From contig JAUHZT010000010.1 of assembly GCA_030425905.1 (NCBI GenBank), positions 1-43,480 on the forward strand: 43,480 bases of DNA. The letters run 5' to 3'. The DNA comes from Gammaproteobacteria bacterium (GTDB lineage Bacteria > Pseudomonadota > Gammaproteobacteria > Steroidobacterales > Woeseiaceae). A program made the position numbers and the translations under genes. The notes under the pieces are model-generated. The model was given only the letters and a program-made list of their open reading frames with translations, had not been told where the DNA came from and did no database searches. Each line of letters opens with the position of its first letter. Position 1 is the first letter of the stretch. This document shows positions 18,106 to 26,739 of the stretch, piece after piece.

Positions 18106-18119
18106 TTGACCTGGATCAA
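18106..18119 (-). promoter_or_regulatory. FNR/Dnr-like box upstream of norZ
   Basis: TTGAC-CTGG-ATCAA matches the FNR/Dnr/NnrR consensus TTGAT-N4-ATCAA at 9 of 10 defined positions. Its centre is about 61 bp before the norZ ATG, which leaves room for a class II promoter at -41.5. CRP/FNR-superfamily NO sensors such as Dnr and NnrR activate nor genes through such sites. No regulator of this family is in the window, so which one acts is unknown. Confidence 0.65.
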
Positions 18120-18155
18120 GTGGTATTCAGCTTGGGCCAGTTGGGCAGTGTTGCC

Positions 18156-18422
18156 CTAACGCCGCGTGCGTGTAGACAGCCGGGAAACAAGGCGCCGGAC
18201 GGTGCCCGCGGGTACCCTTTGCCAGGCGCGTTCGTGCAGGTAGTACACAACAATTTTTACGGCGGGCTCAACCAGACCCACCGCCATGGCCACGGCAAGC
18301 TCGCCAGTCACGGCAAGGACAAGCAGGGTCGTGGTGACGGTGCCGGTAATGCGATAGGTGATTGCCTTGAGCAGGCTGCGCAGGTGTGATTCGCGCTCGG
18401 CTGCCGACGGTGATGCGCTCAC
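18156..18422 (-). CDS. DUF2061 small membrane protein
   Basis: An 88-residue protein with the DUF2061 pattern: RSLLKAITYRITGTVTTTLLVLAVTG, a second helix, and the ending KIVVYYLHERAW. Two membrane helices are likely. I choose the GTG at 18422, which has AAGGA about 8 bases upstream. A longer GTG start at 18464 has no ribosome site. It lies just upstream of norZ on the same strand, but the FNR-like box sits between them, so the nor operon has its own control. The function of this family is unknown. Confidence 0.8.
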   Translation of the reverse strand: MSASPSAAERESHLRSLLKAITYRITGTVTTTLLVLAVTGELAVAMAVGLVEPAVKIVVYYLHERAWQRVPAGTVRRLVSRLSTRTRR

Positions 18423-18539
18423 GTCATGGTTCCTTTTGTGCTTTTTTGCAATGAGGAGTGGCACAAGAGTACTGTGTTGGCGCGCGAGCGGATAGAATGC
18501 CGGTTCTTGCTACATGCGACCTGACAGCGAGAAAGCCTG

Positions 18540-20729
18540 ATGAACTTAGTTGATCGATATCTTCGGTATTCCGTTCTCCTGGGCCTTTCGATCCTTGCGG
18601 CCTGCGCCACCGCGCCGGTGGCCGAGCAAACCAGCGACCTGCAGCGTCTAGCGGCGCGCGCCCAGAACGTCACGATTATCCGGGATGATTTCGGCATTCC
18701 GCACGTATACGGTAAAACGGACGCAGATGCGGTTTTCGGCTTGCTCTATGCGCAGGCCGAAGACGACTTTGCGCGCGTAGAGCGCAACTATATATGGGCG
18801 ACTGGACGCCTCGCACAAGTCGACGGCGAGGACGCTATCTACAGCGACCTGCGTGCGCGCCTGTACATGAGCGAAGCCGAGGCGAAAGAGGCGCTTGCGG
18901 CCGCGCCGGACTGGCTTAAGGCGCTCTGTCATGCTTTTGCCGACGGCCTGAACTACTACCTTGCAACGCACCCCGAGGTGACACCTGCCTTGCTGACACG
19001 CTTCGAACCGTGGATGCCGATGTATTTTTTCGAGGGTTCGATTGGCGGCGATATCGAGCAGATCCCACTGCCGGGTATTGAGGCGTTCTACGGTCTGGGC
19101 AAGGGGGTCGAATCGACGGCGTCGTTACCCGTGCAACTGGCAGAGCCTGCCGGGTCCAACGGCATTGCCCTGGCCGGCAAGTTGACGCGGTCCGGTAACC
19201 CGATGTTGCTGATCAACCCGCATACGTCGTTCTATTTTCGCCCTGAGGTGCACGTGGTCAGTGACGAAGGACTGAACGCCTACGGTGCTGTGACCTGGGG
19301 GCAGTTCTTTGTTTACCAGGGTTTCAACGAGCATACCGGCTGGATGCACACGTCGACGTATGTCGATTTTATGGACGAATTTGTCGAGCAGGTTGAGGAG
19401 CGTGCAGGCAAGCTCGTGTATCGCTATGGCGACGAATGGCGAGAAGTTGCCGTGCGTGAAATCGTCATTCCGTACCGCGACGGCGATCTGTTGCGCGAAC
19501 GCCGGTTTACAACGTATGCAACGCACCATGGTCCGGTGACGCATATGAAAAATGGCAAGTGGGTTGCAACGCGGATCAATTGGGACCCGGTCAATGCCTT
19601 GCGACAATCCTACCTGCGCACCAAACAAACGGACTATGAAGGCTTTCGCGGCGTCATGAATATCCGTACCAATTCCTCCAACAACACGGTGTACGCAGAC
19701 GCAAGCGGCAACATCGCCTACTTTCACGGAAACTTTGTGCCGCGGCGCGATACGCGCTACGACTATTCGCGGCCAGTTGACGGCAGTAACCCCGCGACCG
19801 ACTGGGACGGGCTGCACACAGTTGATGAGAGCATCACAGTATTGAACCCGCGCAATGGCTGGATTCAAAACTGTAATTCAACACCGTTTACGGCCGCCGG
19901 TCCTGACAGCCCACGCGCCGAGGACTACCCTGCCTACATGGCGCCGGACGCGGAAAACTTTCGCGGCGTGCACGCCATAAGCGTGCTGACCGACCTGCAG
20001 GATGTGACGCTCGATTCACTGATCGAGGCTGCCTACGACCCCTACCTGCCCGGGCTGGAGCGGCTTATTCCCGGGCTTGTTAGCGCATACGATCAAGATG
20101 CGGAGCGCTATCGTGAGTTAGAAGCGCCGATTGCTGTGTTGCGAGAATGGGACCTCAGAACATCGGCCGATTCAGTGGCGATGACACTCGCACACTTTTT
20201 TGCCACGCAGTACGTCGACACGGGTGCGAATCCGCAAGGCTTGAGCGGCATGCAACGGGTTATCTATCTTGCGACACAGTCGCCGCCTGAGGAACGTGTG
20301 CAGGTGTTTGCGAATACGGTACGCAAGCTCGAAGAAGACTTCGGCACCTGGTCCATTGCGTGGGGCGAAGTCAACCGGTTCCAGCGGCTGAGCGGTGCGA
20401 TCGTGCAACCGCACGACGACAACGCGCCGAGTTTGCCGGTGGGTCTCGCGTCCGGCAACTGGGGCGCGCTAGCCGCGTTCGGTGCCAGGACGTTCCCCGG
20501 TACCCGCAAGCTCTACGGCTACCGTGGCAACAGTTTCGTTGCGGTCGTGGAGTTTGGCGAGCGCGTTACGGCCCGGTCCCTGCTTGCGGGCGGGCAAAGT
20601 GGCGATCCGCAATCACCGCATTTCGACGACCAGGCGCAACGCTACGTGGACCATGCGTTCAAGGATGTCGCTTTTTACCGTGAGGATGTCGACAGGCGGG
20701 CTGTCCACCGGTACAAACCCGGTGAATAA
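18540..20729 (+). CDS. Penicillin acylase family Ntn-hydrolase, lipoprotein
   Basis: A 729-residue N-terminal-nucleophile hydrolase precursor. The signal ends in a lipobox (LAAC, Cys22). The small chain has VTIIRDDFGIPHVYGKTDADA. The maturation site is AEPAG-SNGIALAG, giving Ser206 as the expected nucleophile, followed by LLINPHTSF. The oxyanion region is QGFNEHTGWMHT, and a further Asn cluster is RTNSSNNTVYADASGNIAYF. Relatives cleave amides, from penicillins to acyl-homoserine lactones and lipopeptides. The usual GSNNW motif is changed to GSNGI, so substrate scope may differ. It is transcribed alone, away from the DUF2061 gene. Lipid anchoring is unusual for a family that is mostly periplasmic. 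Confidence 0.9.
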   Translation: MNLVDRYLRYSVLLGLSILAACATAPVAEQTSDLQRLAARAQNVTIIRDDFGIPHVYGKTDADAVFGLLYAQAEDDFARVERNYIWATGRLAQVDGEDAIYSDLRARLYMSEAEAKEALAAAPDWLKALCHAFADGLNYYLATHPEVTPALLTRFEPWMPMYFFEGSIGGDIEQIPLPGIEAFYGLGKGVESTASLPVQLAEPAGSNGIALAGKLTRSGNPMLLINPHTSFYFRPEVHVVSDEGLNAYGAVTWGQFFVYQGFNEHTGWMHTSTYVDFMDEFVEQVEERAGKLVYRYGDEWREVAVREIVIPYRDGDLLRERRFTTYATHHGPVTHMKNGKWVATRINWDPVNALRQSYLRTKQTDYEGFRGVMNIRTNSSNNTVYADASGNIAYFHGNFVPRRDTRYDYSRPVDGSNPATDWDGLHTVDESITVLNPRNGWIQNCNSTPFTAAGPDSPRAEDYPAYMAPDAENFRGVHAISVLTDLQDVTLDSLIEAAYDPYLPGLERLIPGLVSAYDQDAERYRELEAPIAVLREWDLRTSADSVAMTLAHFFATQYVDTGANPQGLSGMQRVIYLATQSPPEERVQVFANTVRKLEEDFGTWSIAWGEVNRFQRLSGAIVQPHDDNAPSLPVGLASGNWGALAAFGARTFPGTRKLYGYRGNSFVAVVEFGERVTARSLLAGGQSGDPQSPHFDDQAQRYVDHAFKDVAFYREDVDRRAVHRYKPGE

Positions 20730-20730
20730 C

Positions 20731-20746
20731 CGCATTAGTGCGTTTT
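20731..20746 (+). terminator. Weak hairpin plus T-run after the acylase gene
   Basis: CGCA-TTAG-TGCG forms a 4-bp stem followed directly by TTTT, two bases after the acylase stop. It lies in the 27-bp gap to the convergent ABC-F gene. The stem is short, so termination may be inefficient. Confidence 0.25.
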
Positions 20747-20756
20747 ACGTGCCGTG

Positions 20757-22367
20757 TCAGGCGACGCGGTATTTCGAATCTTCGAGTTGCGAACGCAGGT
20801 ACTCATCGTAAGTGCCGGTGTAGTCGACCACCCCGTTCGGCGTAATTTCAATAATGCGGGTTGCCAGTGACGATACGAAATCACGGTCGTGGCTGACAAA
20901 AAGCAAGGTGCCCGCGTAATTCTCAAGCGCAAGGTTCAGCGCTTCGATGGATTCCATGTCGAGGTGATTGGTTGGCTCGTCCATGACGATCACGTTGGGT
21001 GATTGCAGGATGATCTTGCCGAACATCAGTCGGCGCTGCTCGCCGCCCGATACCACCTTGACGGATTTTTCGCTGTCATCGCGGGAGAATAGCATGCGTC
21101 CGAGCGTCGCTCGCAGCAGTTGCTCATCGGCCCCTTTGGGCTGCCATTGCGTGATCCAGTCGAACAGGCTCATGTCCTGCTCAAACTCGGCCGCATTGTC
21201 CTGCGCGAAATAACCCAGCCTGGCATTCTCCGCCCATTTGATTTCGCCGCTGTCCACTTCGATATCCTGGATAAGGCTGCGCAGCAGGGTGGTCTTGCCG
21301 ATACCGTTTTGCCCGAGGATCGCAACCCGTGAGCCTGCTTCAATTGTAAGGTTCAGGTTCTCGAACAGCGGACCTTCATCAAAACCCTTGCTGATGCCAG
21401 TCGCTTCGAGTGCAAAACGACGCAAGGGCTTTTCCTGCTCAAAGCGGATGAACGGGCTGACGCGGCTGGACGGTTCGATCTTCTCAAGTTCGATCTTTTC
21501 GAGCTGCCGTGCCCGTGAGGTTGCTTGGCGGGCTTTCGATGCGTTCGCCGAGAAACGGCTAACGAAGCTTTGCAGCTCAGCCATCTTCACTTTCTTCTTC
21601 GCGTTCTCTGCATGGACTCGCTCGCGTGCCTGCGTCGCAGCGGTCATGTATTCGTCGTAGTTACCCGGGAATATCTGCAACTTGCCGTAGTCGAGATCCG
21701 CCATGTGCGTACAGACGCTGTTCAGGAAGTGGCGGTCATGCGAGATGATGATCATGGTCGACTTGCTGGCGTCGAGAAATTCTTCGAGCCAGCGAATGGT
21801 GTTGATGTCCAGGTTGTTGGTCGGCTCGTCAAGCAGCAGGACGTCGGGATCGGAAAACAAGGCCTGCGCGAGCAGCACGCGAAGCTTCCAGCCCGGCGCG
21901 ATCTCGCTCATCGGGTCATTGTGCTGCTCCACGGGTATGCCGATGCCTTCGAGCAATTCACCGGCGCGCGACTCCGCCGAATAGCCGTCGAGTTCAGCGA
22001 ATTCGACCTCCAGGTCGGCGACCCGCATGCCTTCTTCATCACTCATTTCAGGCAGCGAATACAGTCGGTCTCGCTCCTGCATGACCGTCCACAGGCGTTC
22101 GTAACCCATCATGACGGTATCGAGTACGCGGTATTTTTCGTAGGCAAACTGGTCCTGGTTGAGCTGACCGACGCGTGCGTTCGGGTCGGTGGAAACATTG
22201 CCGGAAGTGGGTTCGAGGTCGCCGGCAAGGATTTTCATCAGCGTTGACTTGCCGCAGCCATTCGCGCCGATAAGCCCGTAGCGATGGCCATTGCCGAAGC
22301 TCGCCGAGATGTTTTCAAACAGGGGTTTAGCGCCGAACTGAATCGACAGATTTGCCGTAGTAATCAA
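20757..22367 (-). CDS. ybiT: ABC-F family ATPase, YbiT-type
   Basis: A 536-residue protein with two ABC domains, close to E. coli YbiT along its whole length. The first Walker A is GANGCGKST and Walker B is [12 protein letters not shown]. The linker has [20 protein letters not shown] and the [17 protein letters not shown] segment. The second domain has [22 protein letters not shown] and [17 protein letters not shown] proteins act on ribosomes rather than in transport. I place the start at a TTG (22367), giving [13 protein letters not shown] like YbiT MLVSSNVTMQFG. The frame stays open 93 codons further to 22646, but that part is Arg/Pro-rich and family-unlike. It converges with the acylase gene. 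Confidence 0.92.
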   Translation of the reverse strand: MITTANLSIQFGAKPLFENISASFGNGHRYGLIGANGCGKSTLMKILAGDLEPTSGNVSTDPNARVGQLNQDQFAYEKYRVLDTVMMGYERLWTVMQERDRLYSLPEMSDEEGMRVADLEVEFAELDGYSAESRAGELLEGIGIPVEQHNDPMSEIAPGWKLRVLLAQALFSDPDVLLLDEPTNNLDINTIRWLEEFLDASKSTMIIISHDRHFLNSVCTHMADLDYGKLQIFPGNYDEYMTAATQARERVHAENAKKKVKMAELQSFVSRFSANASKARQATSRARQLEKIELEKIEPSSRVSPFIRFEQEKPLRRFALEATGISKGFDEGPLFENLNLTIEAGSRVAILGQNGIGKTTLLRSLIQDIEVDSGEIKWAENARLGYFAQDNAAEFEQDMSLFDWITQWQPKGADEQLLRATLGRMLFSRDDSEKSVKVVSGGEQRRLMFGKIILQSPNVIVMDEPTNHLDMESIEALNLALENYAGTLLFVSHDRDFVSSLATRIIEITPNGVVDYTGTYDEYLRSQLEDSKYRVA

Positions 22368-22728
22368 GAGTCTGTACCGAGTAGATAAGTGGGGCTGCCG
22401 GCCTTCAGGCGGGCTGGCACGTGGTGATTCAGGCCGCCGCCCGCCCGGCAGCAGGGTCCGGACTGTGGTCCGGGCGCGCGGATGATAGCAAAAACGCGGC
22501 GCTGGCGCGCAATTTGCGGCCCAGGCGCGGCAGCCTTTGCAGTCGCGGCGTTCCGCCGCTGTCGAGCGATCAAATGCCGGCGCCGCGTGTAGGAATTGCC
22601 ATCGCTTTGAAAAATTAGCGCCGAAACGCTTCGCCATTGGCTGCAAGAGGCGCGGCTGGCGGCGATCTCAGGGCTGGCATGCTAGTTGCAAGAGTACTTC
22701 CGACAATAAACCAAAGAGGAGACGACAA
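22368..22728. other. 361-bp interval between ybiT and the DUF1328 gene
   Basis: This is a divergent promoter region. It is very GC-rich near 22390-22480 and contains a 6-bp hairpin, CCGGAC-TGTG-GTCCGG (22457-22472). On the minus strand that hairpin lies in the likely 5' leader of ybiT, about 100 bases before the TTG. Open frames here are Arg/Pro-rich and have no family features, so I call no gene. No promoter is convincing. Confidence 0.4.
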
Positions 22729-22893
22729 ATGATTAGTTGGGCGGTTACATTTCTTATTATAGGCATTATCGCGGCACTGCTCGGTTTTTCCGGTATCGCA
22801 GGCGCGGCAACCAACATCGCCTGGATACTCTTCGTGGTAGGCCTCGTACTGGCGCTGGTGTTCTTCCTGATGGGGCGTCGACCCCGAATATAG
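22729..22893 (+). CDS. DUF1328 small membrane protein (YtjA-like)
   Basis: A 54-residue protein with two membrane helices: [20 protein letters not shown], then [21 protein letters not shown], ending RRPRI. This matches DUF1328/YtjA proteins. The ATG at 22729 has AGAGGAG 6-9 bases upstream, which fixes the start within a longer open frame. Homologues are often stress-induced, sometimes near other small membrane proteins like those that follow here. Molecular function is unknown. Confidence 0.88.
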   Translation: MISWAVTFLIIGIIAALLGFSGIAGAATNIAWILFVVGLVLALVFFLMGRRPRI

Positions 22894-22942
22894 GCCACGG
22901 GCGAAGTCGCAGCACCGGCTGCGAATTTGCCAGGAAGAAAAC

Positions 22943-22979
22943 GAGTGCGGCGTCGGCATTTGATGACGGCGCCGCACTC
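22943..22979 (+). other. Strong 10-bp stem-loop between DUF1328 and AI-2E genes
   Basis: GAGTGCGGCG (22943-22952) and CGCCGCACTC (22970-22979) form a perfect 10-bp stem around a 17-base loop. No T-run follows, so it may be a processing or attenuation hairpin, or a Rho-type barrier, that sets different levels of the two flanking genes. Confidence 0.5.
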
Positions 22980-22999
22980 AATCTGCTGGAGCCAGTTAC

Positions 23000-24016
23000 A
23001 TGCATGTCCTGATTTTCATTGCAGCAATCGCAGCGCTCAAACTGGCGGCGCCGCTGTTTATTCCATTCGCCCTCGCAATGTTCTTTTTTCTGTTGCTGCT
23101 GCCTGTCATGTCGGCAATGTGCAGGACCGGCCTGCCCCGGTTCGCCGCGGCAGCCGTGAGTGTGCTGACCTTGTTTGGCTTGCTGGCGTTTCTCGCTTAT
23201 CTTTCGGCCGGGCCGGCCGCGAAGTGGCTTGAAGAGTTGCCTGTGCTGGTCCCTTCGGTCCAGGCCAAACTGGAACCGGTTAGCGAGCCGATGGCCAAGA
23301 TTGAAGCGGCGGCCAGCGAGGTGGAGAAGCTGGCCGATGTCGATGATGAGCCGGCATCGACAAAAGTGCGTGTTGAAGAGCAGAGTGCTGTGAGCAGCCT
23401 GCTCGACCAGGCAAGTTACTTTGCAACCCTGCTCGTGGTCACAATATTCCTGACTTTCTTTCTTCTGACCTACAGCGAACAACTCGAACAGCGTATCGCG
23501 AATCTGGGGCGAACCTTCGGGGAACGCCGGCGGCTGCTGCGCATTGGTCGCCAGTTGCAGGTACAGATCTCCCGATTCCTTGGCACAATTACGCTGATCA
23601 ACATAGTGCTCGGCGTTGTCGCCGGTTTTATCTTTTACCAGCTTGATGTGCCGAACTACTGGATGTGGGGCGGCGTCGTTGCCTTTGCCAATTTCGTACC
23701 TTACCTGGGCGCCGTTACGATGACGGTTGTCATGTCGGCTGTCGCAATCGTCAGTTTCGACACGCTCGCGCAGGCGGCAATGGTGCCGCTGCTGTACCTG
23801 TTGCTGACTATCATCGAAGGACAACTGGTTACGCCAATCCTCGTGGGCCATCGCCTGGACCTCAATCCGCTGGTTATTTTTATTGCGGTAATTTTCTGGA
23901 CCTATATGTGGGGCTTCGTGGGTGCCCTGGTCGCTGTGCCCATAATCGCGAGCAGCCGAATAATTTTGTCAAACATTCCGGCTACGCAGCCGGTGGCCCG
24001 CCTGCTGGCAAAGTAG
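23000..24016 (+). CDS. AI-2E family transporter
   Basis: A 338-residue protein with about eight membrane helices. Three N-terminal helices precede a soluble segment (about 75-135), then FFLLTYSEQLEQRI. The family-typical C-terminal part has FWNxxPYLG-like FANFVPYLGAVTM, the loop EGQLVTPILVGHRLDLNPL and WGFVGALVAVPIIASSRII. Members include TqsA (autoinducer-2 export) and YdiK, but most have unknown cargo, and some are antiporters. GGAG lies about 8 bases before the ATG. The DUF1328 gene precedes it, separated by a strong hairpin. Confidence 0.9.
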   Translation: MHVLIFIAAIAALKLAAPLFIPFALAMFFFLLLLPVMSAMCRTGLPRFAAAAVSVLTLFGLLAFLAYLSAGPAAKWLEELPVLVPSVQAKLEPVSEPMAKIEAAASEVEKLADVDDEPASTKVRVEEQSAVSSLLDQASYFATLLVVTIFLTFFLLTYSEQLEQRIANLGRTFGERRRLLRIGRQLQVQISRFLGTITLINIVLGVVAGFIFYQLDVPNYWMWGGVVAFANFVPYLGAVTMTVVMSAVAIVSFDTLAQAAMVPLLYLLLTIIEGQLVTPILVGHRLDLNPLVIFIAVIFWTYMWGFVGALVAVPIIASSRIILSNIPATQPVARLLAK

Positions 24017-24225
24017 CGTGCGTGCGCTGTTGGCGCGAAGCAGTCTGCTCGTCTGCAATATCTACACACACGTGCAAATCTTCCCGATTTTGCCAAAGGC
24101 CTCGCCGCTGCAGGCGGCTGTTAGCGCCAAACGCGTCTTGGCATGCGTCTTGCTTAGTACTTATTGAGACTTCAATGCGGTTGCGACTAAAGAACCGCTC
24201 GTTCAGATAACAGGAGGACCAACCA
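24017..24225. other. 209-bp leader before the elaB/yqjD-like operon
   Basis: Two things stand out. The octamer GCGTCTTG is repeated directly at 24133-24140 and 24145-24152, 12 bp apart. An inverted repeat GCGGTT/AACCGC (24177-24182, 24193-24198) lies close to the AGGAGG ribosome site. Either could regulate the stress operon. No gene is seen. Confidence 0.35.
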
Positions 24226-24555
24226 ATGGAAGCACAAAGCGAATTAGCAGCGAACAGTAAACGATCCGCCAACGCCAAAACGGCCCGCAAGAACTCGCCA
24301 ACCACCGAGAAGGCCAGCGAAGCGGCGCACGAGGCGGTCGACAAAGTGGCTGAGAAAGCAGCCGTCGCCGAAACGCGTTTGCGGCACACCGTCAATAGTG
24401 GCGCGGAGCAGTTGCAGGAGAAAAAGCAGGAAGCCATGCAGGGCACGGAAGACGTCATTGCGCAGGTGCGTAGCTACACGAAAGAGAATCCGCTCGCCGC
24501 AGCCGGTATCGCATTCGCCGCCGGACTGATCGCCGCTCGATTGTTGCGCCAGTAA
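24226..24555 (+). CDS. DUF883 membrane-anchored protein (ElaB/YqjD-like)
   Basis: A 109-residue protein. The long N-terminal helical region is rich in Ala, Glu and Lys (EAVDKVAEKAAVAETRLRH). The C-terminus carries the family signature ENPLAAAGIAFAAGLIAARLL, a single membrane anchor. E. coli YqjD and ElaB are inner-membrane proteins that bind ribosomes and are induced in stationary phase by sigma-S. AGGAGG lies before the ATG. The TAATG overlap couples it to the YqjE-like gene, exactly the YqjD-YqjE order of E. coli. Confidence 0.9.
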   Translation: MEAQSELAANSKRSANAKTARKNSPTTEKASEAAHEAVDKVAEKAAVAETRLRHTVNSGAEQLQEKKQEAMQGTEDVIAQVRSYTKENPLAAAGIAFAAGLIAARLLRQ

Positions 24556-25019
24556 TGAGGCCGGCGAAACCGACAATGCGGCACGCCAGTGCGCCCGATG
24601 CGCATGATGCGGTGTCTGCAAACGACACCGATCGCGCACCGGCCGAGCTGGCGTCATTAAAGGCCGAGTTACAGGCGGCGGCAGGGGCTGCATCCAGCCA
24701 GATCAGCCTCATAGCCGCCACGGCGGCCGCCGAGGCGCGATTGAGTGTGCAGACCACCATCAGCAGCGCATTCCTGCGGTCGCTCAGCGCGGCCTTTCTG
24801 TTGCTGACTCTGGTGATCGTCGAATGCCTGCTGGGATTCTGGGCTGTCGGCGCGGGTGTCAGTATCACCGTGACCATGCTGGCGGCAGCGGCATTAAACC
24901 TGCTGCTTGCGGGTGCACTGCATGTCTGGCACGCCAGCCTGGACCAGAAGATCGGTTTCTCGAGGACGAGCCAGTTATTGAAAGAGCTTACGCCTGCGGC
25001 GCAGGAGGAGACGCAATGA
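24555..25019 (+). CDS. Phage-holin-family protein (YqjE-like, DUF1469)
   Basis: A 154-residue protein. A charged N-terminal region with an amphipathic helix (AELASLKAELQAAAGAASSQ) is followed by two membrane helices at about 77-99 and 101-123. A short cytoplasmic tail ends SRTSQLLKELTPAAQEETQ. This layout matches YqjE and the putative holin-X group, which despite the name are cellular genes here. It is coupled on both sides: TAATG with the preceding gene and ATGA with the next. Its function is unknown, probably envelope-associated stress. Confidence 0.82.
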   Translation: MRPAKPTMRHASAPDAHDAVSANDTDRAPAELASLKAELQAAAGAASSQISLIAATAAAEARLSVQTTISSAFLRSLSAAFLLLTLVIVECLLGFWAVGAGVSITVTMLAAAALNLLLAGALHVWHASLDQKIGFSRTSQLLKELTPAAQEETQ

Positions 25020-25369
25020 GCCTTGCAAAACTCGAACGGCAAGCCGACCTGAAGGCGCGCGCGGCACGCTACAAACGCCTCGAGTTCCAGCGCCACGCAG
25101 ACCGTACGGTAGACATTGCGAAAAAGCGCATTGCATCGCCGCTGGGACTGGCGCTTGCCTTTGGCGTCGGCTTTCTTGCAGGCAATAAAGGGCAACACAA
25201 GCGCGGCGGCGAGACGAGTGAGTCTACCGGCGCATTGCGCAAGGGGACAGCGCGGGTCTTTGAGCGGACGGCCGCCAGCATGGCGACAAGCTTCCTGGTC
25301 GGTGGCGTACTGGGCAATTCCGCATCGGTCGCAGGCGATCTCCTGCAGCGTGGGCGTGAAGGGCAGTAG
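25016..25369 (+). CDS. YqjK-like small protein
   Basis: A 117-residue protein that follows the YqjD/YqjE-like pair, as YqjK does in E. coli. The basic N-terminus (MSLAKLERQADLKARAARYKRL) precedes a hydrophobic segment SPLGLALAFGVGFLAGNKG and a second weakly hydrophobic stretch TSFLVGGVLGNSASVAG. The ATG overlaps the preceding stop (ATGA) with GGAGGAG 6-9 bases upstream. Sequence similarity to YqjK itself is judged mainly from position and composition, so the family name is tentative. Its 3' end overlaps the ClsB-like gene. Confidence 0.75.
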   Translation: MSLAKLERQADLKARAARYKRLEFQRHADRTVDIAKKRIASPLGLALAFGVGFLAGNKGQHKRGGETSESTGALRKGTARVFERTAASMATSFLVGGVLGNSASVAGDLLQRGREGQ

Positions 25370-26591
25370 TAAACAGCGTGCCTGTGCGAGCGGGACGTAT
25401 CCGAAGGTCAATCTGACGGACCTGCGGCAGGCACCAACAGGCGACTTGCTCGCCGAACACCGCAGCGCGCTCGAGGCGGCGCTGGGTGTGCCAGCAAGCG
25501 ATGGCAACCAGGTCGACATTTTGCAGAACGGGGCCGAGATTTTCCCGGCAATGCTGCGTGCCATCGCGTTGGCGCGCGAGCGAGTCGACCTGCTGACCTA
25601 TGTTTACTGGGATGGTGCGACAGCCCGGGATTTCGCAGCGGCGCTCTCGTCGAAGGCCCGGCAAGGCGTGTCGGTCAATCTGCTGATCGATGCCTTCGGC
25701 AGCAAAAACGTAGACGATGCGACCATCGCGAGCATGCGTGAGAGCGGCGTCGTCGTGCGCTGGTTTCGACCGCTCGCACGCTGGCGCTTCTGGTTAAACG
25801 ACAACCGTACCCATCGTAAAATACTGGTGGTCGACAACCGCATCGGATTTACGGGCGGCGTGGGTATCGCGGATGAATGGTCGGGCGACGCCGAAGGCCC
25901 ATCGAACTGGCGGGAAACCCACTTTCGATTTGCGGGGCCTGCCGTAGCCGGTCTCAAAGCGGCATTTCTCGACAACTGGAACGAAGCTGGCGACTGGGAA
26001 TGGGATCACGTACCCGATCAGACGCAGCCTGCGCCTGGCGGCGTGCCGGTGCAGATAGTGCAGGCAGCCTCGACGATTGGCTGGACCGCAACGGCGAGTT
26101 TATTGCGGGCTCTTGTCACCATTGCCCGTCATTCACTGCATATCGTGACGCCTTATTTTGTGCCGGATAGAACGCTGCGCGACATGTTGAGCGCCAAGTC
26201 GACACGCGGTGTCGACGTACGGCTCATGTATCCTGGTGAACATTGCGATATGCGCCTGCCGCAACTGGCGGGCTACCCGTCGGTTGGCCCATTGCTCAAA
26301 AGCGGTGTCGAGGTATGGGAATACCAGAAGACCATGTTGCACTCGAAAATAATTGTCGTGGACAATCTTCTCGCCTGCGTAGGTTCGGCGAACTTCAATC
26401 ATCGTTCGCTGGGCAAGGACGAAGAGTGTTGTGCCGTTATTTATTCACCCACGGTAGCGACCGAGCTCGTGGCACAGTTCGACGCCGATTGCGCACATGC
26501 CGAACCGGTCACCCTGCGTACCTGGCATGAACGCAGTCGCCTGGTTCGTCTGCAGGAGCGCCTGGCGCGACTCATCGTCAACGAGCTGTAG
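25356..26591 (+). CDS. clsB: Phospholipase D family cardiolipin synthase (ClsB-like)
   Basis: A 411-residue PLD-superfamily protein with two HKD motifs: HRKILVVD (H153, K155, D160) and HSKIIVVD (H329, K331, D336). Each is followed by the usual Gly-rich block (GFTGGVGIADE; CVGSANFNHRS). No N-terminal membrane helices are present, which fits ClsB rather than ClsA. It should join phosphatidyl groups to make cardiolipin. The frame is open much further upstream, inside the YqjK-like gene. A GTG at 25356 (or 25350) gives the family length and a 14-bp overlap with that gene. The start codon is uncertain because no strong ribosome site is seen. Confidence 0.88.
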   Translation: MKGSSKQRACASGTYPKVNLTDLRQAPTGDLLAEHRSALEAALGVPASDGNQVDILQNGAEIFPAMLRAIALARERVDLLTYVYWDGATARDFAAALSSKARQGVSVNLLIDAFGSKNVDDATIASMRESGVVVRWFRPLARWRFWLNDNRTHRKILVVDNRIGFTGGVGIADEWSGDAEGPSNWRETHFRFAGPAVAGLKAAFLDNWNEAGDWEWDHVPDQTQPAPGGVPVQIVQAASTIGWTATASLLRALVTIARHSLHIVTPYFVPDRTLRDMLSAKSTRGVDVRLMYPGEHCDMRLPQLAGYPSVGPLLKSGVEVWEYQKTMLHSKIIVVDNLLACVGSANFNHRSLGKDEECCAVIYSPTVATELVAQFDADCAHAEPVTLRTWHERSRLVRLQERLARLIVNEL

Positions 26592-26739
26592 CACGCGTGC
26601 GGGTCGCGGCATCAAGCGCGCCGCGCCCAGCGGGGCAATCCTGCATTTGCTGGCGACCTGCAAGCTAAGCGGCAGCAGCGTATGATGCGGCCATCCGCCG
26701 GTCGTTTCTTCGCCGGGACCCCGCCGCCAGGACCAGCCA

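Noticed and set aside
21525-22247. Antisense frame of about 240 codons within ybiT
   Set aside because: It lacks recognisable motifs, whereas the opposite strand encodes both ABC domains without interruption.
22368-22646. 93-codon upstream extension of ybiT
   Set aside because: Arg/Pro-rich, unlike YbiT proteins, and TTG at 22367 gives the family start.
22766-23851. Leftward 361-codon frame over the DUF1328 and AI-2E genes
   Set aside because: It is His/Arg/Gln-rich without a fold signature, and the opposite strand holds two convincing membrane proteins with ribosome sites.
24555-25019. Holin annotation as a sign of prophage
   Set aside because: The gene belongs to a YqjD-YqjE-YqjK-like set; no capsid, integrase, lysis or portal genes are present.
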